From NCBI GenBank assembly GCA_021234155.1, contig JAJEKV010000017.1, positions 8,497,525-8,561,524 on the forward strand: a DNA stretch of 64,000 nt, written 5' to 3'. A program made the translations under genes and the position numbers. Origin of the DNA: Isoetes taiwanensis (taxonomy: Eukaryota; Streptophyta; Lycopodiopsida; Isoetales; Isoetaceae). Of the stretch, positions 55,601-64,000 are shown piece by piece. The notes below the pieces were generated by a model that saw only the letters and a list, made by a program, of their open reading frames with translations, was not told where the DNA came from and ran no database searches. The first letter of the stretch is position 1. The number at the start of each line of letters is the position of its first letter.

Positions 55601-57404
55601 CGCTCTGTGTCTATGGAGACACTACCTCCTTGGTAGAAGATTTCAGCTTGATACAGATCATCAGAGTCTCCGTTACTTATCCACCCAGCCAAATCTCAAC
55701 CTCCGTCAGAGAAGATGGATGGAGTTTCTCGAGGAGTATGATTTTGAGATTATGTATAAGCCTGGGAAACACAATGTGGTTGCGGATGCATTGTCACGCC
55801 ACCCCTTGGTAACCCGAACCCATTGTAATGCAATTTCCACACTCACCAGTGAGTTTGGGAAACAGATAGAACAGACCCTGGCCACAGATCCCGAGTTCCG
55901 TGATGTTTGGGCTAGTTTGGCTAAAAAGGCACGCACAGATAAAGAACGCGAAGCTTTCCGTTCGTATAAGAAAGAAGGCAATTTGCTATATTACAAGGAT
56001 AAGTTGTGTGTACCTGAGACTTCAGGAGTACGTAAGCTAATTCTCCATGACACGCACAACAGCCCGATAGCTGGACATGCAGGTTTTATGAAGACCTACT
56101 TTAAGATCCGCTCCAGTTATTTTTGGCCTTCGATGAAGAAGGACATCGCCAGGTACATTAAGCAGTGTCAAGTGCGTCAACAAACCAAAGCTGAGCAATT
56201 AAGAATTCCAGGAGAGTTGCAACCGTTGGATGTGCCCAATGCTAAGTGGGAAGTGATAACCATGGACTTCATTGTGGGCCTCCCACGTACTCTCCGTGTA
56301 TATGATGCATTGATGGTAGTGGTCGACAAATTGTCAAAAATGGCTCATTTCTTGCCATGTCGGACCACGGACACAGCCTTTGATACCGCGCTGCTATTTG
56401 CAAAGGAGATCTTCAGATTGCACGGAATGCCACGAGTTATTGTATCCGACAGGGATCCCAAATTCGTAATTGCCTTCTGGAAAGATTTCTTTGCTACCAT
56501 CCAAACCAAGCTTGCTATGAGTACGACATATCATCCTCAGACAGATGGTCAGACTGAGCGTACCAATCGCATTATAGAGGATATGCTACGAAGTTATGTG
56601 TGGAGTAAGCAATTCCAATGGGCTGACTATATTTATCTGGTCGAATTTGCCTATAACAGTATGAAACAGGAATCTTCCAGAATGTCCCCCTTCATGATAA
56701 ATTATGGTTATCAATGCCTTACTCCAGACACATGGCATAACCCCGTTTCTAAAGTGGAGGTTTCCCAACAACTCCTCCTGGAAATGCAAGCTTTGGTTGA
56801 AGAAGTACGTGGGTACTTATTGGTTGCACGCAGTCGCCAGAAGAGTGTAGCCAATAAGCACAGGACCCCACGAGTCTTCCAGGTGGGTGAATCGGTTTGG
56901 CTTAAGATTAAGGTAAAACAAGCCAAGCTTAAAATTGGTAATTGCAAGAAGTTGGCACCCAGATGGGCTGGACCGTTCAAGATCACTGAACGTGTTGGGG
57001 AACAAGCATATCGCCTGGAATTGCCACCCTGTTTGAAGATTCACAAGGTCTTTTATGTGAGTCTTCTAAAGCAGCACACCCCAGATCCAGAGGAGATCTT
57101 GGATACACCCACCCTACTTGAAATGACAGAAGAGCATTTAGATATAGTGCCTGAAGCTCTTCTTGATCGAGCATATAAACAGACCAGACGGACCCAGATG
57201 CTGCAATACTTGGTCAAATGGAAACACTTGCCAGTTGAGGATGCTACATGGGTGATGGAAACAGACCTTCAAAACCACTATCCAGACTTCATGCGGGAAT
57301 CTCAAGGCCGCACCATCAACGATGCTATCAACCCCGCTCCCGGCGGTAAGCTTGAAGGCTTGATTCGCCGAGAATCATGCAGTAGAGGGGTAGATGCATC
57401 GTAG
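52602..57404 (+). pseudogene. Gag-Pol polyprotein with chromodomain (one internal stop)
   Basis: One frame of about 1,600 codons, broken only by a TGA at 54,981-54,983. N-terminus: proline-rich, then an [15 protein letters not shown] basic patch. Gag domain about residues 150-310 ([33 protein letters not shown]). Zinc knuckle near 379 reads [14 protein letters not shown], with Q in place of the usual H. Protease near 462 has DTG ([11 protein letters not shown]). RT from about 640 ([48 protein letters not shown]), and YLDD lies just after the TGA. RNase H has TNAS where TDAS is usual. Integrase: HDTHNSPIAGH, but the second zinc Cys is R (CQVRQ). The DDE triad is present in MDFIVGLP, SDRDPKF and DGQTERTNR. 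A C-terminal chromodomain (YLVKWKHLPVEDATWV) would read chromatin marks for targeting. As written the element is dead, but only by point changes. Confidence 0.95.
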
Positions 57405-57956
57405 TTGATAATAGTTACCGATGATGGGATCACCTTCGTGTTCCCTAGGACGTGGGGTACTGTCAATGTGGACATGACCGCGAACTGCTTGGAAAGCATG
57501 TAGTTACTAGGCCGCGTTCATCTTGGCCATAATAGGAACTTGACCATTCTTTACGCCGTAATGAATTGCATGATAGCTTCCCTCGTAGCTAAGTTTTCTT
57601 TTATTTTTTATAGGGGGTGGACCCTCCAACCACAACCTAATTATATTATCTATGTATATACTGATGTATTGACATGTGCAGGCCAGTGAGCAGTACGTGA
57701 CCTGCCCATGTATAGAAGGCTGCTGATGGCCCGACTTTTCCAGTTTTTATCATGTTTACATGTGTTCCCTTCTTGTTACTCTGATGTTTGATATCGGACT
57801 TACGTCCATAAACTTCTTGTAAAGATCATATGAATTGCACCTCGATGCTTGAACTGTTTCAAGCTTTAAGTTTAATACTATTACCTTCGGGAATCCTTCA
57901 TAACGTAATTTCCTATATTACTATCTAACCCTAATGCTGAGGACAGCATTATTTTT
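57405..57956 (+). other. Gypsy 3' untranslated region
   Basis: No ORF of note between the Pol stop and the polypurine tract. It contains GATGGGATCACCTTCGTG-type sequence and an AT-rich centre. The end (ctgaggacagcattattttt) resembles the family 1 element just before its tract (ctgcggacagcatcatttta). Confidence 0.6.
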
Positions 57957-57969
57957 AAGGAGGGGAGAA
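57957..57969 (+). promoter_or_regulatory. Polypurine tract of Gypsy element
   Basis: AAGGAGGGGAGAA immediately before the TGTCACG start of the right LTR. Confidence 0.85.
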
Positions 57970-59865
57970 TGTCACGTTCCACGTATTTATATGATATACG
58001 TACAAATACACTGACACGTCACCCAGTAAAGGTACGCCACCATGGGGTATTGTAACCTAGGGGGTTGACCTAAAAGGGATTAAATTAGCTTTGTTAATTT
58101 AATTATTAAGGATAATAACCTACAATTAAGGAACTAATATCTAAATGGATTAATTAAGTTAATTAATGCTTTGGGAAGGCGCCACCTGGCCTAAATCGAT
58201 TGGCCAGCATGGGGACTTCCAAATTGGGCCATCAACTTGACCCCTATCCCTAATTGACCCCCAAATCGTCCAAGAGGAGCAGGAGCTGAGCGCCCACCTT
58301 GCCAAGCACCTTGTACCTGTGTAGCCAGAGTTGAGCGCCAAGTCCAGGGAAGATGGAAGCACCAAATGACAACGGGTCCAGCAGGAACTCAGGTGGGTGG
58401 TTAGCATAGCTTGAGAATTCTAGGGTAGCGCCCCTGTGGGCACTTGTTGTGTTTGTTAAATCTGTTCTCTCGCATTGCTTTACTTGTAGGAACTAACCCT
58501 TGATTGTAAAGGTAAGTTCTCTTTAATTCTCGATTCTCGGTCTTGCTCTTAAAGGATGGATTGATAGTTCTTTGCATAGTATTACTCTCGGAAATGGGGA
58601 ATTAAGGGGGGGGGGTAGAGACCTCGAGCCATGTTGGTAGCATACTCCTAGGTTGATCCTTGTAATTCCCATTATTAAGCTGACGTGCACAAGAGACCAC
58701 CGAAGTGGTGGATGCTATGGAATTGCTTAGCACCGAGATAAGGGACGCAGTGGTGAAGTGGGGTGGGGTCTTGCACCTAACATAAAAGGCTCCCGAGACT
58801 CCCTCTGGTGGGCTAGACCTCGATGGCCTGGTCACGTGAGGGCGGGTATGGGTCCGACACTCCCCCGGGTGTAGAGGTGTGATCCGTATGGAGCATCTTG
58901 CACTTTGAGTAGATTTAGGGTGAGTAAGTGGGGTATGGATGCGGGGTCGGCTGATGCGCACGTATTCTCTAGCTCACCCATGGAACCCTTTGTGATCCGG
59001 AAGGGGACACTTCCCAGGACCTGCCTCATCGGGACGGGCTTCATGAACCCTGGAGTAGGCTCGAAGGGTGATACCTTGATCTACGTGTCCGAAAGGCTAT
59101 AGTGACGCCATAGCATGATTCGACTCATCTGCAAAGTGTGCACAGGAGGGGCAGATGGAGTGGACAACCCTAGCCGATGTTCTATGCCAGCCAACGCCAT
59201 GTCAAGCTTCGGTCTGCTGATCTCTTGAGACCTAGCCGTCAGTCGATCCTCACTGGAGTCTGAGCCGGGGTAGCGCCATGGGTTTGGGTGTTTTCCCTAG
59301 TATTAAATGCATATTCTTTGTCGTTGTCACTTGGATGGATGTGCCACCCCTCGAGGTGGTAAATTATGATATGATTATGCTGTGTGCTAACCTTGTATTC
59401 ACGCTTCCGCGACGTAGGAGCCCCATTGAAGGCGTGGGCCGAATGACCCCACTTGAGCATCTTCTTGGGTAAAAGCATGTTAGGGAGTCCCTTAAAAAGT
59501 ATTATTTAGTGACTAAAAAAGTACCTAAAAAGGTACCCAGGACTGGGTACTGGGTACCCGTGTAATATGTCTTTGATAGCATTATATTTATCCTAATTTT
59601 GAATATTAACGCGTCCTTGACTTTTATTTTGAATTTTTGTACTTAGTTTTAATGAAAAGAAAAATGAGAAAGTACCCAGTTCTAAAGTACCTAGTGTATG
59701 TACTTTTGCAGGTTCCAAAAGTGGTACACCTTAACATGCTTTTACCCTCTTATAGATGGCCCGAGTTAGACGGAGGGCCCTGCTCATGGTGAGTTGGTTG
59801 CCATGGGAGGGGAAAGTCCCCGTATGTATACGTCCGAGTGTCATATATGTTCAGGGAGCGTCACA
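57970..59865 (+). repeat. 3' LTR of Gypsy element (with MITE inside)
   Basis: 1,896 bp, TGTCACG to GCGTCACA. The fourth base is C where the left LTR has G. The extra length over the 5' LTR is accounted for by the MITE at 59,467-59,747 with its 4-bp duplication, plus small differences such as an extra accccta segment near 58,240. Confidence 0.95.
59467..59747. mobile_element. MITE, copy 2 (281 bp, inserted in the 3' LTR)
   Basis: GGGTAAAAGCATGTTAGGG at the left and CCTTAACATGCTTTTACCC at the right, flanked by TCTT on both sides (59,463-59,466 and 59,748-59,751). The left LTR shows the empty site (gagcatcttcttatagatgg near 47,860), which fixes the boundaries. Repeated GTACC/GGTAC words (ggtacccaggactgggtac) form a palindromic interior. 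No coding capacity. Same family as 15,413-15,687. Confidence 0.95.
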
Positions 59866-60460
59866 GACAGAGGGGAAATTGGTTTGAGGAATGGAAACCT
59901 GAATGATCTCTCCTAAGCTACTAGCAATGGTTTTGAGATGAGAGACTGTCCAACATCCCATGGGTAGATTCAAGCAGGAGATCCATGTGGTAGTAGAAAT
60001 CGTGGAGAAATCCCCTGGTATATAAAAAGGATCCCATTTCATAATATACACAGGATAACCTGAGATGAGGGAGATCTTTCTGGTAAGGATCAAAGGGACA
60101 TTCTTTTCCTCTTTACAAATGATCTGAAAGGTCTTATTGTCCAATTTAAGAATGGAAAGAATAGGAACCAAGAGAGATTTGGTGATCCAGTACTTCACAG
60201 TGCTAATGGAAGGACAATTTTGAATGATTGATATATCTGATATTAGCCGAGTTGTCAACAATATCACTGAGGTCAAGAATGCCCTCGACCTTATTAGTAT
60301 CATTTTCCTTTTCAGCAGAATCAGTGGCAACATTAACAGAATTCAAAGAATTAAGTAAAGCGTTCTTGTAAGAGTTACCATTGATTTTGTCATATTTTCC
60401 CATAATCGGGACCGAGGACTTCAGAGTTTGCTTGGAGACCTTTGTTTTGTTCTTGTCCAT
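59866..60460 (-). pseudogene. LINE ORF1, DUF4283-like RNA-binding domain (right of Gypsy)
   Basis: Minus-strand frames 60,460-60,203 (MDKNKTKVSKQTLKSS..., YKNALLNSLNSVNVAT) and 60,333-59,868 form one protein with a frameshift near 60,240. The second has the plant LINE and retrotransposon DUF4283 pattern: ISTVKYWITKSLL..., KEEKNVPLILTRKISLISG, then YIMKWDPFYIPGDFS, TTTWISCLNLPMGCWTVSHL and IASSLGEIIQVS. In this family the W-[IV]-x(3)-NLP segment is typical. It ends at the Gypsy target duplication and continues at 46,367. The domain is thought to bind RNA. Confidence 0.7.
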
Positions 60461-61218
60461 ATTCTGCTTCTTGATGCTGGTGCAGTTTTGGCAATCACAG
60501 TTAGCACAGTCAGCCGGGTGAAAATAGCCATTACTGTCAGCATGGTAGGTGTCTCGAGCGGGAGTTGGTAAGTTTTATAATCCATTTCCACTTCCTTCAG
60601 AGTTTCAGCGGCAAAAGGGGAAAGTCTATTTTTGAAGCCTTTCCAAAAGTTCTCAATAACGTGATCATCGGCTTCCTCCCAAATTTTCACCAAACGGAAA
60701 GAGGCTTTGGATTTCCACCCAAGATCCTCAAGTTCTTCAACTAAACCTTTTGCTGCCTGCAACATTTCGGTCATAGATCTTCTAAAAATTTGGTTTTTGA
60801 GGCTACGGCCATCCTCTTTTGAATGTCTCGTCTTCACTCCGATGAGTTGGTACAAGAGGATGTCCATTTCCTGAATCTTTTGAAGCATCTGCCAAGCTAG
60901 GTCCCGGTCATTAGCTTTGCCTTCTTTATATTGATTCTCTAGCCTCTGCATTTCGAGTTTACACACCAGGATCTGCTCTTCCTTCTGCACTCCCATGCAT
61001 TCTACTACTGCATCTTGTTGTTCCCTGATTATATCGAAGGCAGCCTTCAATTCTTTCATCTTGATCCATGTTTGATCTTTCTTGTCATCCAGAACAAAAA
61101 TCTGATCCCAACTTTGGATAATCAAAATTGGATCCGTATCCTTGTACTCATAAGCCACTCTTACTGAGGATGAAGGTCCTCCAACCGCCGGTTTACTCGT
61201 CCATCCCTTGGTTCTCAT
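60421..61218 (-). CDS. LINE ORF1, N-terminal coiled-coil part
   Basis: Starts MRTKGWTSKPAVGGPSSSVR. Residues 60-150 are strongly helical and charged (KELKAAFDIIREQQDAVVEC, QRLENQYKEGKANDRDLAWQ, MLQKIQEMDILLYQLI) with leucine spacing typical of a coiled coil, which would serve trimerisation of ORF1 as in other L1 elements. Later residues include AAKGLVEELEDLGWKSKASF and ENFWKGFKNRLSPFAAETL. The end shifts frame near 60,460; the alternative frame there reads DCANCDCQNCTS, a small cysteine cluster, before MDKNKTK. Confidence 0.6.
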   Translation of the reverse strand: MRTKGWTSKPAVGGPSSSVRVAYEYKDTDPILIIQSWDQIFVLDDKKDQTWIKMKELKAAFDIIREQQDAVVECMGVQKEEQILVCKLEMQRLENQYKEGKANDRDLAWQMLQKIQEMDILLYQLIGVKTRHSKEDGRSLKNQIFRRSMTEMLQAAKGLVEELEDLGWKSKASFRLVKIWEEADDHVIENFWKGFKNRLSPFAAETLKEVEMDYKTYQLPLETPTMLTVMAIFTRLTVLTVIAKTAPASRSRIWTRTKQRSPSKL

Positions 61219-61547
61219 AATGCAACAAAGAAAGGGGAAACGGTCGACAGAGAAAGAAGAAGCAAAGGCAAACGGAAAAGAAAAACAGAGAAAAGGGGGA
61301 AAAGCAATGCAAAAGGGGGCGGAAGATCAGAAAAGGGAAAAAAGGACAAGGGAAGGGGAATGATTGTTAAAGAAGAGGAAAGCTGCCATGACAATCAAGA
61401 AGGACTGCCCGTACCCTGAACCATCTGCGAGGATCTAATCAGGGGAAGAGGGTCCCATCAACCGTCCGAGAAACAGCAAGCTTGAAAACAAACCAGAAAA
61501 ACTAGAAAGAAAAGAAAGAAAAACAGAGAACCCAAATGTCGACGAGG
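61219..61547 (-). other. LINE 5' leader, pyrimidine-rich on the sense strand
   Basis: On the plus strand this is almost pure purine (agaaagaagaagcaaaggc..., gaaaaacagagaaaaggggg), so the LINE transcript is C/U-rich here. Plant L1 leaders can carry internal promoter signals, but I see no specific motif. No ORF. Confidence 0.5.
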
Positions 61548-61964
61548 TCAATTGGCCACCCCGAACCTCCAAACCACAACACCAAGATCCTCAAAGACTT
61601 CTGCTGGCTGGAGATCAAAGAAATTTGCCCAGTGATAGAGAGGTTCGATTCCAAATTCTGTGACCTCTAAAAGAAAGAGATTTCTCTCGAATCTGTTGCC
61701 CAAGGCAAGATAAGGCTGGGAGTTATGGGCAGATACTCCGAGGGAGCCAACTCTGTCAAAGCAAAGGATGCAAAGATAAAACTTGTTAAAGAATTCAAAA
61801 TCTGTTCTACAGAATCCTATTCTAGACTGATTATTGCTAGCTAATTCAATCAAATCCTCGATGGCTTGAAGGGTGCTTTCATGGCCTTGGGGAGGAATAA
61901 CAAAACGCAGCCCCTGGAGAACAGCTTCGAGCAAAGCCTCATCCATCAGGGCTGGGTGATGCAC
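61548..61964 (-). CDS. Possible LINE ORF0 (unknown)
   Basis: A 138-residue ORF within the first 500 bases of the LINE (MHHPALMDEALLEAVLQGLR, FVIPPQGHESTLQAIEDLIE, FFNKFYLCILCFDRVGSLGV, ending VVWRFGVAN). It lies upstream of ORF1 in the same direction. The composition looks protein-like, with alternating hydrophobic and polar positions, but I recognise no domain. It may be the N-terminal half of ORF1 separated by leader sequence, a captured host fragment, or a genuine extra ORF. Confidence 0.4.
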   Translation of the reverse strand: MHHPALMDEALLEAVLQGLRFVIPPQGHESTLQAIEDLIELASNNQSRIGFCRTDFEFFNKFYLCILCFDRVGSLGVSAHNSQPYLALGNRFERNLFLLEVTEFGIEPLYHWANFFDLQPAEVFEDLGVVVWRFGVAN

Positions 61965-62056
61965 AGGTCCCGAGGCGCGAGAAGGGTGCGCTCATCTCTC
62001 TCAAGCCCCCGTTGGCGTTATGTCTCGATATTCATCTTCTTGTTCCAAGAGATCTA

Positions 62057-63351
62057 CTTTTGGCCCTTCAATCATTACCATCTGCTAATGTTTTGATGAT
62101 TGGTTGCAGGTACGAATTACTCTCCTTCCCTTGTCGCTCTATTGCTTAGTTGGTGTTTGGCTAATAGAAGGAGTTCCCAGACTTTGCCAAAATGATGAAC
62201 AGAAATAATGCTGAGACAAAAAAGAGGGAGCAGTCATTTGGCTTTACCATTATCTCTATACATTTATTTATGTAGTTTCTGCTTCTGTTATTTTACACTT
62301 AATATGAGGTAGGCCAAAATAGATTTTTTTTAGTTAAAATGGCCATATGTTAAATAACAAGCCATGTTTAGCACCCATGGGTTCAGTAACCTTTTTTTTT
62401 GCATAGGCTCGTCTACTATTGTAGTCATATAGCAGACTTATTACAGGGTGTCCATATAATGTAAATTTTGATCTGACCTAGTCTATCATATCAGTGACAG
62501 GACATGAAATGTTCATTCAGTTTATTAAAGTAAATCATTGGGTAATTGCTTCTTTAAGATTTTGTACTCAGTGTAATCGAAATTCTGAATGAAGATTAAT
62601 TCTCCATAAGGTTGTACGAAAAATGATTAAAGGGCTGCATGCTAATAAATATTCCCCCACCTAAGTGCTGCCCCTATTTTATAAAACCTTGGCTGTAATA
62701 TCATTTCAATATACAGAGAGAAACATTGTGCATTGGCTTTCTCGGGTTCACATACTTAATATAACAAATAATTATAATAAAGGTTATATCTGACATAGCA
62801 CTGTGATCGTGCACTATAGATGACAGGATAAATAATAGATACAAGTCTTTGAACCTCTTCTGATAAACAAAAGAAGTTACCCCTTATCACTGGTATTATG
62901 AGCACACAATTACAGATAGTTAGATCTACTTGTAAACTTGGAATTACAAGTATGAGTTAGGTCCACACAAGATATACATATCACAATAGTTCAGACCAAT
63001 ATCTGAGTGTATTTTGTAAATAGATACTGAGTTCCAGTATTACAGAGAGTTCTTTCTAAGAAAATCTTAGGGCAGTTTGTAGCACAAGTGGTCTATTGTA
63101 TACAATGGCTTAAGAGACTAAATACTGCATATATTTTTTAATTAAGCTGGCATCTTGATTTATCAAGTGAGTCTAAAGGTTTTTCTATAATAAGGATGAT
63201 ATATTATGGTTTGTATAAAGGATCTTATGATTTGATAAAGAAACTAAGGAATTAGAGTATCGTCTAAGACTGCCTAGGCTTTGTATGGGTTGATCATGCT
63301 GTATAAGGATTAACTTATACAGACATTAATTCTAGTTGGGCTTTTGTCTAA
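62057..63351 (+). other. Retroelement intron, third copy (right part)
   Basis: It begins with the LINE target-site duplication and then matches 25,246-26,510 and 36,888-38,150 with more divergence (several percent by eye) than those two show to each other. The match ends at gggcttttgtctaaa near 63,351. It is the continuation of the intron started at 41,235, so the LINE inserted into this intron copy. Confidence 0.85.
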
Positions 63352-64000
63352 ATCTTGGATTAGGCAAGTTTTTTTTTTTTTTTCAGAGGCAAAGCTCTCT
63401 TGTTGACGACGAAGCGGGCAACAATCGGGGTCTACATGGTCTTTAAGGAGGTCGGGAGCTGGGCAAGAAGTTTACATCAAGATCGAGATGTCTGCTACAA
63501 AGAAAAAGGATCCCTTGCAGCAGGTCAGAGGCTTGCAACAAGGCAAAAGGGTCTGCATCAAAAAACCTGTAACAGCAAGATCTGTAGCAGTTTTGTCTTC
63601 TATTAATCATATATATTCTGTGTTTTAATGTTAAAAGTCTCTATAGATCAAAGGTACTTAAGGCTGCAATGGATATAAGGTATTTTTCAATAATTTAAAT
63701 TTTTTTAGACGCATCTTAACTGCATCTTAAAACTTAGATGCTTCACTGCTTTAGATGCTTTCGATGTGTTGCATCTGACACATCTCTCTTAGAATGCTTT
63801 TGAACTTAGGCATGTTGAGAAAGGATGCATGTGCATGGGAGAAACCTGGAATACATGGATTGAGGTTAAACAACAACGTGCATGAGTTCGTGGTTGGAGC
63901 CCAGAATCCATTATCCATTGAAACTCATGAAGTCTATGCCATGTTGAGTAGAAAGCCAAAGAATGTTTGATTTAGTAGTGTTATAGAAACAAGTAAATAC
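63352..64000. other. No gene recognised; sequence beyond the intron homology
   Basis: The intron homology stops at 63,351, followed by a T run (about 63,369-63,383). The rest holds only short open frames and no recognisable domain. The T run next to the breakpoint could be the tail of another minus-strand retroposed sequence that cut the intron copy. Confidence 0.4.

Larger units (their letters stand above)
46368..59865 (+). mobile_element. Ty3/Gypsy chromodomain retrotransposon with histone H3-fusion gene (13.5 kb)
   Basis: It is complete: two LTRs with TG...CA ends (TGTGACG/CGTCACA), a 5-bp target duplication GACAG, a Met-tRNA primer site, a polypurine tract, and gag-pol with a C-terminal chromodomain. 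The order protease-RT-RNase H-integrase-chromodomain places it in the chromovirus branch of Ty3/Gypsy. At 13.5 kb it is large because about 4.6 kb between the primer site and gag holds extra genes: an H3-fold fusion protein (48,665-50,048) and accessory ORFs (50,268-52,407). It sits inside LINE ORF1, so it is younger than the LINE, and its right LTR was later entered by a MITE. Confidence 0.95.
41552..62056 (-). mobile_element. L1-type LINE, full length (about 7 kb), split by a Gypsy element
   Basis: It is a minus-strand element: a T run at 41,552-41,560 is its poly-A tail, and its 5' end is near 62,056. It is flanked by a 17-bp target-site duplication, CTTTTCGCCCTTCAATC at 41,535-41,551 and CTTTTGGCCCTTCAATC at 62,057-62,073 (one mismatch), and both flanks belong to the same intron sequence. 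Order from the 5' end: possible ORF0, ORF1 (coiled coil, DUF4283-like), ORF2 (APE endonuclease, RT, zf-RVT-like), and a cysteine-rich 3' ORF. The Gypsy element at 46,368-59,865 sits inside ORF1. Confidence 0.9.

Overview
This window looks like repeat-rich nuclear DNA of a land plant. The evidence is an L1-type LINE with a DUF4283-like ORF1 and a zf-RVT-like C-terminus, a chromodomain Ty3/Gypsy element with the usual plant Met-tRNA primer site, consensus GT/AG introns, and copy-to-copy sequence differences concentrated at CAG/CTG, the plant CHG methylation context. A Penelope-like reverse transcriptase and a DUF7869-type transposase relic hint at a non-seed plant such as a moss, lycophyte or fern, but this is an inference. 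I see no convincing intact host gene, rRNA, tRNA or CRISPR. Nearly everything is mobile-element sequence.

Layout. 1-11,993: an LTR retrotransposon family without recognisable gag-pol, arranged as internal-LTR-internal-LTR with a 6,945-bp period. Just after its primer-binding site it carries a short ORF derived from the C-terminal half of histone H3, and three copies of a 67-bp hairpin. 11,994-14,589: no gene recognised. 14,590-17,745 (minus): a decayed DUF7869-type transposase split by a 275-bp MITE. 17,746-20,700: AT-rich and palindrome-rich repeats and a few possible exons. 21,073-33,366 and 33,371-45,083: an 11.6-kb tandem duplication. Each copy holds an unrecognised spliced plus-strand gene with a DGQHS motif, a convergent minus-strand ORF whose N-terminus matches the histone H3 tail (MARTKQTAR), a Penelope-like retroelement with a YMDD reverse transcriptase and a 1.7-kb intron, and the 3' half of a LINE. 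41,552-62,056 (minus): a roughly 7-kb LINE split by a 13.5-kb Ty3/Gypsy element (46,368-59,865) with a 5-bp target duplication (GACAG). 62,057-63,351: the rest of the Penelope-element intron that the LINE entered.

The most notable content is the Gypsy element's extra 5' gene (48,665-50,048). It ends in a complete histone H3 fold (99 residues, ungapped, about 80% identical to canonical H3 by hand count) attached to an unrelated N-terminal domain, a Q/D/V repeat linker and a basic stretch. The related LTR family at 5.1-5.6 kb also has an H3 remnant in the same place, and a third H3 piece (the tail only) lies next to the DGQHS gene. Together they suggest a retroelement lineage that captured histone H3, possibly to enter or mimic chromatin. 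The order in the autonomous element is LTR, PBS, H3 fusion, accessory ORFs, gag-pol with chromodomain, PPT, LTR.

Caution: many breaks in the first duplicated copy (21.7-33.4 kb) come from differences such as CAG against CGT, or CTG against CG, that look like base-calling errors at methylated CHG sites. Reading frames in the second copy (33.4-45 kb) are more reliable.
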